DNA of 64,000 bases from an uncultured Roseburia sp. (GCA_910577925.1 CAJTOI010000007.1:80855-144854), one strand, 5' to 3'. Shown: positions 16,807 through 25,536, counted from the stretch's first letter. The notes: generated by a model not told the origin, from the sequence alone. Translations and numbers: made by a program.

Positions 16807-19800
16807 ATGATTCATATAAATAAGGGGTTTAAAGAAATATTCCGTCAGCCGGTACGCTGTTTTCTGTTTCTGCTGCTGCTTAGTTTTGTGGCGGCATCGG
16901 GGTGCCTGGGGATTTCTTTGTGGCAGACAGCGGAACGAATGCTTACTGCGGCTGCGTCGCAGTATAGGATTCGTGTCACATTTTCGGCTGCGGCAGGCGG
17001 ACAGGCAGTGTGGGATGAGGAGGCGCTTCTTGCCGACGAGGCAGTGCTGTGCAAAAATGAGGTGGTTTCGGGAGCAGGTGAGATTGCGGGTATCAGCAAT
17101 CAGAGCAATGAGGAGGTAAAGGAACTTGCAATTCTGTCATTTCGGGTGGTGGATATTTCGGAGCAGATACTGTCAGGAGATATGGCGGAGAAGAACACAA
17201 GGATTATGGCGCTTGTGCAGGATGTGCTGTACGGAAATGTGAAGACACAGCAGTATATTTTGCTGAATACGACGGAGGAACTGCCGGGAGATTTGTCCGG
17301 GCAGTTTGTAGTGGGAGATACCTATTTTGCTTATGGAACCTATCAATATACGACAGGCAATTATCCTGTGTTTACAATAAAGGCACCGGAGTGGCAGGCT
17401 GCAAAGCAGGCGGGGGTGGATTTGAGTGTACTCCCTCCGCTTTGGAATATCACGGCGGACGGTGAACCTGCGGATATGGAACTGTGGCGGCAGTTTGCAG
17501 ACACGCTAAAGAGAACGGCCGCGCTGCATGCGGTGTATGCGATGGACACAGCCGAACTCTGGGATGAATTTTATGAGAAGCGGACAGAACTTGTGGCGGG
17601 AGAAATTTTTACAGAGAAGGCAAGCGCGGAGTGTATGATAGATGACCGATTTGCAGCAAAACACAACCTCTCCGTCGGAGATGAACTTACGCTGCGCTTC
17701 TTTTACCGGGAAGACGGGACGGTATCACAGCTTGTATGGGGAGCGGAAGAGGAGGTTTCGGCAGAAAAATACCGAATTACAGGCATTTATCGATATCAGG
17801 ATGAGCTTGAAAATGCGCTCTACATTACGAGGCCGCAGGAAGCGTCACAGCAAGGCATTGAGAAGAACGTCCTGCAGGTGCGTCTGAAAAACAGTGCGGC
17901 GGCGCGTTTTGCGGAAAAATATGCAGCTGTTCTTCCAAAGGGCGTGGAAATCCGCATTGAGGACCAGGGGTATGCACAGGCGATTGCGCCGGTTGCGGCC
18001 ATGTACCGGCAGGCGGTGGGATTGACGGTTCTCGGGACGATGCTTGGTTTTGCGGCAATGATGTTTATGGGAAGGAATTTTTACGGACGTACCGCCGCGC
18101 AGCTGGAATATCTGCAGGAGCTTGGCGGCAGCAGATGGGACTGTCTGCGGTATCTGCTTGGAGGGCAGCTGTTTGCGGTGACATTGGGCGGGGCCGCGGG
18201 CTTTGCGGCACAGCTGTGCATACTCCATCCGCTTATGGAGTGGCTGCTGGAAAAGAATTCTGTAAAATATGCAAGGAATCTCCGTTACAGCCAGCTGGCG
18301 GAGACCGGCAGTCCGGATATGACCGGTTATGCGGAAGGATTTCCGGCGGCAGGATTGCTTTTCGTGCTGTTTATGGAACTATTTGCAATTGTAAATGCGT
18401 ACCGCTACTGTAAAAAAATGCAGTCCGGGGATTTGGCGCGCAGAAAGGGAAAAAAGGACAAAAAACAGACAGAAGCGATGAAAAAACGCGGAAGCGGGAT
18501 TTCAAATGTCATGCTGCGCTTCGGTGTATGGGAATTTTGGCGCAGTCCGGGGCAGAGCGCTGTGTTCTTGCTGCTGGCATTTATGCTGACGGTGCTGGTG
18601 GGGGCAGTCAGGCTTGCACAGGAACAGCAGGATTTTTCCCTTGCGGCCGCTTATGAGCAGCAGGGGGTATCGGGATATGTCACGGCGCACGCAAAACGCT
18701 CAAAGGCAGATACGACGATTGCGCTGACTTCGGTTCTTCCGCTGCTGCAAAGCGGCAGGGAAGGGGAACAGCAGAACAGAGCGTTCGGAGAACGCCTGCT
18801 GCAGGATGTGTACTGGCAGGAGCTGAGTCAGGAAGAGAGCTGCCGTCTGGCAAACGATTTCTATCGGGAATGGAGGGCGTCACTGCTTGCGGGACAGGAT
18901 TACATCGAAGATTTCGGGCTTAGCGTGCGGCTGGGATATGAGTACATGGGGACCGTGGAAACGGCGGCGGATCTGCCGGACATTCCGTATCATACGAACA
19001 TTTACGGAAATGACTGGCTGCTGAATAAAATACCGTCAATGCCGCAGATCGTGTTTGCAGACAGCTTTGCATGCCTTGAGGGGGCGGCCGGACTTCGCGC
19101 CGGCGCCGCATTTGCAGAGGGATATGGGGAAGAATTTCTCGGCAGATCGGAGATGATCTGTATGGCATCTGAGGGATTTATCGAAAAAAATGGTCTGTCA
19201 CTGGGGGATGAAGTGCGTTTTGCGGTGTATACCGATTACTATGGGGCGAGACTGGCCATACTTGATGTAAGGATCGTGGGAACCTGCGAGGGGGAGGGGA
19301 CAGAAATTTATATGCCGGCAGGGATTCTTTACGGAACCGCATTTCTGCCGGATATCGGATATGACAGCTGGCAGGAAAAGCTTTGCGGATACCGCAGATT
19401 GAAAACCGAGACAATACGGTCGTTTTACGGTTCCGATATTATGAATGAACTGTCATCGTTTCGTTTTTTTATCAAAGATAACAGACAATTGGATGCCTTC
19501 CGCAAAAGGCTGGAAGAAATCGGCTACAGCGAAATCAATGAGGTGCATGAGCTGCGCCAGGTTGTGGTCATAGAGGACGGGATGTTTTTGGAGGCGCTGT
19601 TCCGGATACAGGGATATAAGGAGCAGCTTGGAATTATTTTTGGGTTGCTGCTTGCCGTGATGCTCGGAATGATTGCGGCCGCATCTTTTTTATGCGTGAA
19701 CCGGCAGAGAGAGGAATTGTTTCTGATGGAAGAGCTGGGAACTCCGGGGAGGCATATGATTTTCTGCTGGCTGATGAGGTATGGGATGGCTGTTCTTGGC

Positions 19801-19959
19801 GGCATGATTCCGGGGATGGCGGTTTGCGGAGCGGCTGCGTGGTATGGGGGATATACATTTCCGGTAGAATGGTTTCTGATTGAATTCGCGGAGTTTGCCG
19901 CAATGCTGATTTTTGCGGTGTGCATGGCGATTTTGCGTATCCGCAGGGATATGAAATAG
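16807..19959 (+). CDS. FtsX/MacB-type ABC transporter permease
   Basis: A 1050-residue membrane protein. An N-terminal helix (about 15-38) precedes a large extracytoplasmic domain (about 40-395), followed by three helices (about 400-525). A cytoplasmic linker, a further helix (about 575-600), a second large external domain and three C-terminal helices (about 945-1045) complete it. This is the duplicated FtsX layout of large clostridial ABC exporters. It lies 32 bp after the S8-like gene and 17 bp before its ATPase. It probably exports the peptide product or gives self-protection. GC content is higher than in the maturation genes. Confidence 0.85.
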   Translation: MIHINKGFKEIFRQPVRCFLFLLLLSFVAASGCLGISLWQTAERMLTAAASQYRIRVTFSAAAGGQAVWDEEALLADEAVLCKNEVVSGAGEIAGISNQSNEEVKELAILSFRVVDISEQILSGDMAEKNTRIMALVQDVLYGNVKTQQYILLNTTEELPGDLSGQFVVGDTYFAYGTYQYTTGNYPVFTIKAPEWQAAKQAGVDLSVLPPLWNITADGEPADMELWRQFADTLKRTAALHAVYAMDTAELWDEFYEKRTELVAGEIFTEKASAECMIDDRFAAKHNLSVGDELTLRFFYREDGTVSQLVWGAEEEVSAEKYRITGIYRYQDELENALYITRPQEASQQGIEKNVLQVRLKNSAAARFAEKYAAVLPKGVEIRIEDQGYAQAIAPVAAMYRQAVGLTVLGTMLGFAAMMFMGRNFYGRTAAQLEYLQELGGSRWDCLRYLLGGQLFAVTLGGAAGFAAQLCILHPLMEWLLEKNSVKYARNLRYSQLAETGSPDMTGYAEGFPAAGLLFVLFMELFAIVNAYRYCKKMQSGDLARRKGKKDKKQTEAMKKRGSGISNVMLRFGVWEFWRSPGQSAVFLLLAFMLTVLVGAVRLAQEQQDFSLAAAYEQQGVSGYVTAHAKRSKADTTIALTSVLPLLQSGREGEQQNRAFGERLLQDVYWQELSQEESCRLANDFYREWRASLLAGQDYIEDFGLSVRLGYEYMGTVETAADLPDIPYHTNIYGNDWLLNKIPSMPQIVFADSFACLEGAAGLRAGAAFAEGYGEEFLGRSEMICMASEGFIEKNGLSLGDEVRFAVYTDYYGARLAILDVRIVGTCEGEGTEIYMPAGILYGTAFLPDIGYDSWQEKLCGYRRLKTETIRSFYGSDIMNELSSFRFFIKDNRQLDAFRKRLEEIGYSEINEVHELRQVVVIEDGMFLEALFRIQGYKEQLGIIFGLLLAVMLGMIAAASFLCVNRQREELFLMEELGTPGRHMIFCWLMRYGMAVLGGMIPGMAVCGAAAWYGGYTFPVEWFLIEFAEFAAMLIFAVCMAILRIRRDMK

Positions 19960-19976
19960 AAAAAGGGGGACACGAA

Positions 19977-20648
19977 ATGGAACCGATTTTTGCTTTGCGT
20001 CGGGTGTGCTTTGAATATGAAAACGGAAGAAACCGGATAAGCGCCGTGCGGGACGCAGAGGGTATTTTCGAGGAAAAAAAGATGTATGCGATTGTGGGAA
20101 AGTCGGGATCCGGCAAATCAACCTTGCTTGGCATGCTTGCGGGAATGCGTCTGCCGACCGAGGGAACTGTCCTGTATCGAGGAAAGGATATGCGGGAAAT
20201 AGACAGAGAGGCATACCGCAGGACGGAAATTGCAATCATTCATCAGGCGTACCATTTGTTTCCGAGGTTGACGGCGCTGGAAAATGTATGTTATCCGCTG
20301 GAACTGTTGGGGGTGTCTTACAGACAATCGAAGCTTCTTGCCGGGGAAAAGCTTTTGGCGCTTGGAATCTCACAGGAACAGTGGAACAGCTACCCCACAC
20401 AGCTTTCCGGCGGTGAGCAGCAGCGGGTGGCGATTGCAAGGGCACTCGCGAAAGGGAGCAAGGTGATTCTTGCGGATGAGCCGACCGGGAACCTGGATCA
20501 GGAAAATTCGGAGCATATTATGGGATTGCTGCGTAAGCTTGTGGCGGAGGAGGGGTACTGTATGATCCTTGTCACGCATGACAAAGAAGCTGCAGGACAG
20601 GCGGATGTTACGCTGTATATGGAGGCGGGAAGAGTGAACTATACATAA
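19977..20648 (+). CDS. ABC transporter ATP-binding protein (MacB/LolD type)
   Basis: A 223-residue ATPase for the preceding permease. Walker A is VGKSGSGKST, the signature LSGGEQQRVAIARAL, Walker B VILADEPTGNLD, with the switch His in LVTHDKEA. ATG 19977 follows AAAAAGGGGG; the open frame upstream is permease shadow. The last codons (RVNYT-stop) and the following hairpin are duplicated at 12833, ahead of the precursor gene. Confidence 0.9.
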   Translation: MEPIFALRRVCFEYENGRNRISAVRDAEGIFEEKKMYAIVGKSGSGKSTLLGMLAGMRLPTEGTVLYRGKDMREIDREAYRRTEIAIIHQAYHLFPRLTALENVCYPLELLGVSYRQSKLLAGEKLLALGISQEQWNSYPTQLSGGEQQRVAIARALAKGSKVILADEPTGNLDQENSEHIMGLLRKLVAEEGYCMILVTHDKEAAGQADVTLYMEAGRVNYT

Positions 20649-20671
20649 ACGGAAACAGAAAAGTTTCCGGA
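20635..20671 (+). repeat. Direct repeat, right copy
   Basis: This copy covers the ATPase stop codon and the following ACGGAAA/TTTCC hairpin. Its first 22 bases are identical to 12833-12854. Together the copies bracket the whole 7.8-kb peptide locus. Confidence 0.8.
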
Positions 20672-20698
20672 TATGAAAATCATATATGGCGGAATTTA

Positions 20699-20707
20699 TG
20701 GTATAAT
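20699..20707 (+). promoter_or_regulatory. Extended -10 promoter of the small peptide gene
   Basis: TGG-TATAAT is an extended -10. No good -35 is seen, which fits an activator-dependent promoter. The expected start near 20714 lies at the foot of the hairpin at 20715. Confidence 0.55.
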
Positions 20708-20714
20708 TTTTTCA

Positions 20715-20793
20715 GGGAAAGGAACTCAGATCCGGAGCAGCAAAGAAGCAGCTTATACAAAAGATAAACTGCTGTGGATTTGATTCCTTTCCC
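20715..20793 (+). ncRNA. Highly structured 5' leader hairpin
   Basis: GGGAAAGGAA-C-TCAGATCC pairs with GGATTTGA-TTCCTTTCCC: 18 pairs with one bulged C and one G-U. An inner AGCAG/CTGCT stem extends it. No U-tract follows, so it is not a terminator. It sits in the leader of the 48-residue peptide gene. Confidence 0.6.
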
Positions 20794-20871
20794 GGTTGTA
20801 TCATACAATGACAAAGGATGCAGAAAAATTTGGTTTTGGTGACGTGTTTTACACCGTGCGGAGGAAGAAGA

Positions 20872-21018
20872 ATGAAGAAAAACAATTGGAAAAACAGGGT
20901 AAAAAGAATTGTTGCACTGATGATGCTGGTATGTATGCTGTTTGGCACGGCACATGTGGGAACGGATGCCGGGATTATGCCGTGCGGGGAATTGTGGGAT
21001 GAGATAGAACAGTTATAA
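20872..21018 (+). CDS. 48-residue secreted peptide, candidate pheromone precursor
   Basis: ATG 20872 follows GGAGGAAGAAG. The peptide has a basic N-terminus (MKKNNWKNRVKR), a hydrophobic core (IVALMMLVCMLFGTA) and a C-terminal stretch TDAGIMPCGELWDEIEQL, the layout of exported signal-peptide precursors. The gene is convergent with, and overlaps by 6 bp, the stop end of a duplicated HTH-TPR-like regulator, a typical neighbour for a sensed peptide. It has its own promoter-like element and a structured leader. The active fragment and any processing are unknown. No family match is known to me. Confidence 0.6.
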   Translation: MKKNNWKNRVKRIVALMMLVCMLFGTAHVGTDAGIMPCGELWDEIEQL

Positions 21019-22914
21019 CAGCAGGATATGAAATTCGACGTCCATATCGTGCTTTATTATATCGGCAAGATTATAAAAGCCGGTAAGAGCCAGATTATAA
21101 TAAGCATAGTGAAAGAATTTAATTGCGTCGGAGATTTCCTGCCGGCCTGCAAACACCTGACAGTAATGCGCATAAACGTGCCCGGTAAAGTACAGGGAAC
21201 TTTTCATCACCGATGAGGAGAATGTTTTGGCCAGTTCCAGGATTTCGGCAGGGCGCTTCTGAGCATAGAGTCTGCGGGTGAGCATGCTGACAGTCACCGG
21301 CAGAGCGTTTTTTAACAGCAAAATATCCATACCGGAATGTATCTGGTATTCAAAGTTTTTATAAAAATACTGGATTCCTGTTACGGGATTATTTTCTGCA
21401 TAGGTACTGCAGAGATTATTTAATACTGTCAATTCTGTTCGGGAGAGGCAGTAATCCGATAATGTATAAAGCTGAAAATCGGGCAGGGTGATAGACAGAA
21501 CATGTTCCAATTCTGCCATTTTATCAATGGGATTATCGATAAGCAGTGCTTTTTGAAAACAAAGATACTGCCAGTACAGAGTATCCTTTTCTGTAATTAG
21601 GTTTGACATTTCACTGATACAGGCCGGCATATGCGCATATTCTGACTTTCTGATGCGAATCATGCGCATGCGGAGTTCGAACAGGGCTGCTTCCCGTTTG
21701 TCACCGAAAAAGGTAAAGACATCCGAGGAGATGCCGAGGCGCTCTAACAGCGTCTCGGCCAGCAGCACATCGGGCCAAAGCGTCTCGTTTTCAATCTTGG
21801 AGAGCTTGGATTTGCTGCAGAGTCCAAGACAGAGTTTGGCCTGCGGGATTTTCTGTTCCGTGCGGAGATCCCGAATCAGCCTGCCGAGGGAAAGCGCATC
21901 GGGAGCAAACAGGTCGTAGGTGCCGTCACCGAGTGTGACGCCGTCTGCGGCCTGTTTTTGTTCGTAAGGAACAAGCGGGATATCGGGAAAAAGATCGGTA
22001 TCAACGGGGAGTACAAGCTGCAGTTCGGTTTCAAGGCAGTGCCTGCAGGTGGTGGCATAGCAGCTTTCGATGGAGTGTGCGGCGTAAAAGGCAGTTTGAA
22101 ACAGGGAAAGGGCATCCGCTTCGCTGCCGATGAGGTGGCGGCACAAACCGGTTAAAAAGGTCAGTTCGAACAGAGGAGCATCGGTCATATTCTGCATCAT
22201 TTTCTGACGATGTGCCTCTGCGCATTCGAGTGCTGCAGAATATTTGCCCGATGCAAGCAGATATTTTCCGGATACGATAGAGAGCTCCGCCAGCAGGCGG
22301 TCTTTTTCAAGGTATAAAATATGCGTATCGGAGAGATAAGAGGTAAGCTGTGCGCACAGAGAGGCACAGCTGTCCGTCTGGCCGAGTGCCAGAAATTCCT
22401 GGGCAAGGAGGGTGAGAATCCGGATTTCGGTTACGGAGAGCAGCAGGGAGGAGATGTCAGGGCATACGAAGTCCGGCCGTGTCACATGCATCGCGGCAAG
22501 CAGCAGGCGGCAAATGTGTTCGTGGCTGCCGCATCCGGACCGGAACTGCAGCCGACCGTGGAGATACAGCCACTCCTGGTAATAAAATTTATTGTCCGCC
22601 CAGTTCCTGGCTTCTGTTTTTTCCAGTTCTTCACAGGCAGCCGTAAGCTGCCAGGAATCCAGATAGAACGACGCGCGCTTTAGGTTGTAGAAGCAGTCAA
22701 AATCGGCCCGGTTGGCAAAGGCAGGAAATGCCTCAGTGGGAGCGCCGGCGCCTGCCATCAGCGCCTGAAAGGTCGCAGGGCTGACCCCGGCGGAACTGTT
22801 CTCAATGCGGGAGAGGGAGAGAACAGAGCAGACGCCCTCGGATAACTTTTCCTGTGTAAGGCCAGCCGCGAGGCGGGCTTTTCTGATTGCGGTTCCGGCA
22901 TTTTGAACACTCAT
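21013..22914 (-). CDS. Duplicated HTH-TPR-like (RRNPP-type) regulator
   Basis: A 633-residue cytosolic protein starting at ATG 22914 behind AGGGGGA. An XRE-type HTH lies at about 7-60 (LTQEKLSEG..SLSRIEN), followed by TPR-like helices. A second HTH at about 343-395 (IPQAKLCLG..SKLSKIEN) is followed by a second helical array. Each half repeats a T-x-PDF segment followed by LS-x-TE (about residues 145 and 475), so the protein is an internal duplication of about 330 residues. XRE HTH plus TPR is the layout of peptide-sensing Rgg/PlcR-type regulators. The convergent small secreted peptide is the obvious ligand candidate; direct sensing is inference. Confidence 0.75.
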   Translation of the reverse strand: MSVQNAGTAIRKARLAAGLTQEKLSEGVCSVLSLSRIENSSAGVSPATFQALMAGAGAPTEAFPAFANRADFDCFYNLKRASFYLDSWQLTAACEELEKTEARNWADNKFYYQEWLYLHGRLQFRSGCGSHEHICRLLLAAMHVTRPDFVCPDISSLLLSVTEIRILTLLAQEFLALGQTDSCASLCAQLTSYLSDTHILYLEKDRLLAELSIVSGKYLLASGKYSAALECAEAHRQKMMQNMTDAPLFELTFLTGLCRHLIGSEADALSLFQTAFYAAHSIESCYATTCRHCLETELQLVLPVDTDLFPDIPLVPYEQKQAADGVTLGDGTYDLFAPDALSLGRLIRDLRTEQKIPQAKLCLGLCSKSKLSKIENETLWPDVLLAETLLERLGISSDVFTFFGDKREAALFELRMRMIRIRKSEYAHMPACISEMSNLITEKDTLYWQYLCFQKALLIDNPIDKMAELEHVLSITLPDFQLYTLSDYCLSRTELTVLNNLCSTYAENNPVTGIQYFYKNFEYQIHSGMDILLLKNALPVTVSMLTRRLYAQKRPAEILELAKTFSSSVMKSSLYFTGHVYAHYCQVFAGRQEISDAIKFFHYAYYNLALTGFYNLADIIKHDMDVEFHILLL

Positions 22915-23045
22915 GGTAAAATCCCCCTACAACTATCGTTATGTAAGTATTATAAGCGTTTTTAAATGGAAAAGGCAAGTGCGGATGTGAATGGATGATA
23001 CATTGGTAGATATTTGTAATATATTTCAAAATACCAGCAAAATCA

Positions 23046-23200
23046 GTACCTTCGATGAACAAGGGCACAAACGCCTCAAAGCGTGATAATTTCAGCATTT
23101 TCTTCGTTATCCTCAAGGGCGTACGCGAAGTGAGGGTAACGATGCAGGACGCAAAATTTATTCTGCCCCGACCGTGTGTGCCCTTGTTCATCGAAGGTAC
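23046..23200. mobile_element. MITE-like element, 155 bp with 24-bp perfect terminal inverted repeats
   Basis: The ends 23046-23069 and 23177-23200 are perfect inverted copies, beginning GTACCTTCGATGAAC. An inner palindrome (GTTATCCTCA with TGAGGGTAAC) lies near the middle. No transposase is encoded. The 404-bp gap between the regulator and the MFS gene otherwise holds only their upstream sequences. Confidence 0.75.
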
Positions 23201-23317
23201 ATATGAACTATATCGAAAAGTGATTGAAATGGGGTATCCTTAGAGAGACAGGTATGCTCTTTTGGATTATTACTGTGACAAAAAGAGAGACGAAAATAAA
23301 AAGATGGAGAAAGCGAT

Positions 23318-24613
23318 ATGAGTGAGGAAAAGAAAATAGGCTACAGGGATATTTTCCGGCAAAAAGAATACATGAAACTTCTGGTAGCGGGATTGATTAA
23401 TGTCTTTGGTGATTCGATTGACGCAATCGCATTTACCTGGTTGGTGTACCAGCTGACAGGGAATGCGGCGTGGTCTGCGCTTGTTTTTGGTATCAACAGT
23501 CTGCCGACAATACTGGTCACACCGTTTGCCGGAGTCTGGGTCGAGGGAAGAAACAAAAAACATATTATGATAGGGACGGATATTATGCGTGCATGCTGTG
23601 TGTTATTTGTTGCGCTCTCCTATGCGACGGAGCGGCTGCAGCCCTGGATGCTGGTTGCTACAACGATCCTGATTTCTACGGTGGAGGCATTCCGCGGGCC
23701 GGCGGATACCGCGCTGACACCGAAGGTGCTTGACAGAGAATATCTGGAATACGGGTTATCGCTTGACGGTTCCCTCTCGCGGGCGGTATCGATTATCGGA
23801 ACGGCTCTTGCGGGAGGAATCATTGCGCTGTTTGGGATTACAGGAGCAATCTATATTGATATAGCGACCTTCCTTGCATCGGCCGGAATTATCGCTTTTA
23901 TGCGGTATCAGGAAGAAAAGGTATCGCCGGGAGCATTTTCCGGAAAGGAATATATGCGGTCATTGAAAGACGGGGTGCAGTATGTGCGAAAGAGCAGTAC
24001 GTTTATGTTTTTTATTGCGGCATGTGTGGTGTTAAATGCATTGCTGACGCCGTTTAACAGCCTGCAGGCCCCGCTGGTAGAAGAAGTGCTGCAGTCCGGG
24101 GCGACGATGCTTTCCGTGATCAGTGTAGCGGCGACAGGCGGAATCATGTTCGGCTCCATCTCGTATCCGTGGGTGAAAAATTATCTGAGTGCAAGAAAGC
24201 TGTTCGGCCTGTGCGGGTTTGGGATCTGTTTTTATTATATTTTACTTGTTGCAGGCAGGCCGCTGTATGTATATGAACTTCCGGCATATGTATATGCTGC
24301 GGTTTGGACTGCGTTTATGGGCTGTTTTGCATCGTGGCTGATGACATTTATGAATGTAGAGTTTATAAAGAAAGTGAACGAAGAATACCTTGCCAGGGCT
24401 TCGGGAATCCTGACAGCCGCAAATGTGGCCTCCATGCCGGTCATGTCTTTTCTCATCAGTGCAATCATCGGGTTTACCGGTACGGTAGTGATCTTAGTGG
24501 GTACAGGAATCATAGGAGGAATTATCTGCGTGTTTATGGCCAGAAGCCGCGAGCTGGATGAGATGGAGGGAGCAGGAAATCCGTCGGGGAATAAGATCGG
24601 GCCGACAACCTGA
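23318..24613 (+). CDS. MFS efflux transporter (MefA/DHA3-like)
   Basis: A 431-residue membrane protein with about twelve transmembrane helices. The N-terminal part (INVFGDSIDAIAFTWLVYQLTGNAAWSALVFG) and the loop PFAGVWVEGRNKKHIM are typical of the macrolide-efflux branch of the major facilitator superfamily. The second half has long hydrophobic stretches as expected. The substrate is unknown; the family name does not prove drug export. It stands alone between a MITE-like element and an unrelated gene. Confidence 0.8.
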   Translation: MSEEKKIGYRDIFRQKEYMKLLVAGLINVFGDSIDAIAFTWLVYQLTGNAAWSALVFGINSLPTILVTPFAGVWVEGRNKKHIMIGTDIMRACCVLFVALSYATERLQPWMLVATTILISTVEAFRGPADTALTPKVLDREYLEYGLSLDGSLSRAVSIIGTALAGGIIALFGITGAIYIDIATFLASAGIIAFMRYQEEKVSPGAFSGKEYMRSLKDGVQYVRKSSTFMFFIAACVVLNALLTPFNSLQAPLVEEVLQSGATMLSVISVAATGGIMFGSISYPWVKNYLSARKLFGLCGFGICFYYILLVAGRPLYVYELPAYVYAAVWTAFMGCFASWLMTFMNVEFIKKVNEEYLARASGILTAANVASMPVMSFLISAIIGFTGTVVILVGTGIIGGIICVFMARSRELDEMEGAGNPSGNKIGPTT

Positions 24614-24684
24614 ACAGGGCGCTTGGCTTTGCATGATAAGATGCATGAGAGTGCTGCTTTTTACCGAAAGTTTTCGCCGTACCC

Positions 24685-24713
24685 GTGACGTGCGGGAGAA
24701 ACTGTGTTATGAT
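24685..24713 (+). promoter_or_regulatory. Promoter of the GNAT-membrane gene
   Basis: GTGACG, a 17-bp spacer, then TATGAT. A GCCGCC/GGCGGC hairpin follows in the leader at about 24736-24750. Confidence 0.45.
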
Positions 24714-24765
24714 TGTAGCAGAACGACGGATCTGTGCCGCCTGAGGCGGCGGAATGAGAGGGACT

Positions 24766-25287
24766 ATGGAAGTACGAATGCTACAGAATCATGAGATACA
24801 ATGGGCGGTGCAGCTGGCGCAGGACATCTACAATCAGTGCATACGCCCGACGGTGAATAACGAAGAGGAAGTCGAAAAGTTTTTCCGATATGTAAATTTG
24901 GAAAATTTTCAGAATGAGATAAGCCAGGGGCGGCTGACGCTCTGGGGAGCGTTTGACCGCGGATGGATGTGCGGCGTCTCGGCGCTGCAGGGGAACGGGC
25001 ATCCGAGCCTTCTCTATGTGAGGCCGGAATATCAGCAGTACGGGGTTGACAGAGAACTTTCAAAATATATGAAGCGCTATGCGGCGCGGGTGCTCGGTAT
25101 CGGGGAGGTGCGCTATCCGACCAAAAAGGTATCGAATAAAGTCGTGCTTGCGATTACGGCGGCCGTATTGATTTTTACGACGGCACTGTTTGCCGGCGCG
25201 ACGATTCATCACATTGCGGCGGACGGACTGATCACGGACGAGATGTACCGGGAGCGCGTAAAGGAGGCGGAAGGGCTGTCGTATTAG
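24766..25287 (+). CDS. GNAT-like domain fused to a transmembrane segment
   Basis: A 173-residue protein. Residues 1-100 look like a short GNAT fold (ending LLYVRPEYQQYGVDRELSKYM, the acetyl-CoA-binding turn). The C-terminal part has one hydrophobic helix (VVLAITAAVLIFTTALFAGA) and a short tail. ATG 24766 follows GAGAGGG. The acetyl-CoA loop lacks the full R/Q-x-x-G-x-G/A pattern (QYGVDR), so activity is uncertain. No operon partner helps with function. Confidence 0.6.
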   Translation: MEVRMLQNHEIQWAVQLAQDIYNQCIRPTVNNEEEVEKFFRYVNLENFQNEISQGRLTLWGAFDRGWMCGVSALQGNGHPSLLYVRPEYQQYGVDRELSKYMKRYAARVLGIGEVRYPTKKVSNKVVLAITAAVLIFTTALFAGATIHHIAADGLITDEMYRERVKEAEGLSY

Positions 25288-25419
25288 CACAGCCGGTTTG
25301 CTGCCGCGGCAGTTCGGCTCATTCTATGCTCCGGTGAAAGTGCCTGCCCGTTTGGCGATAATGTATATGTTTGCGGACGGAATGAATAAAATCTCGGCGG
25401 TATTTGTTGCGGGAAAAGG

Positions 25420-25448
25420 TTGAAAAATATCCTGCGATATGATAAACT
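25420..25448 (+). promoter_or_regulatory. Likely carAB promoter
   Basis: TTGAAA, a 17-bp spacer, then TAAACT. A stem-loop (AAAAACG, GAAA loop, CGTTTTT) followed by a T-run at 25484-25507 lies between it and carA and could attenuate transcription. Confidence 0.4.
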
Positions 25449-25536
25449 TTTTACAATTTAGGGACAAGTCTGGGCTTTGAAAGAAAAACGGAAACGTTTT
25501 TTTTTTTGGAAAAAAAATGAAAGGATAGGGAAACAA

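Noticed and set aside
23055..23243. 62-codon ORF
   Set aside because: Most of it is the terminal repeats and inner palindrome of the MITE-like element; no RBS.
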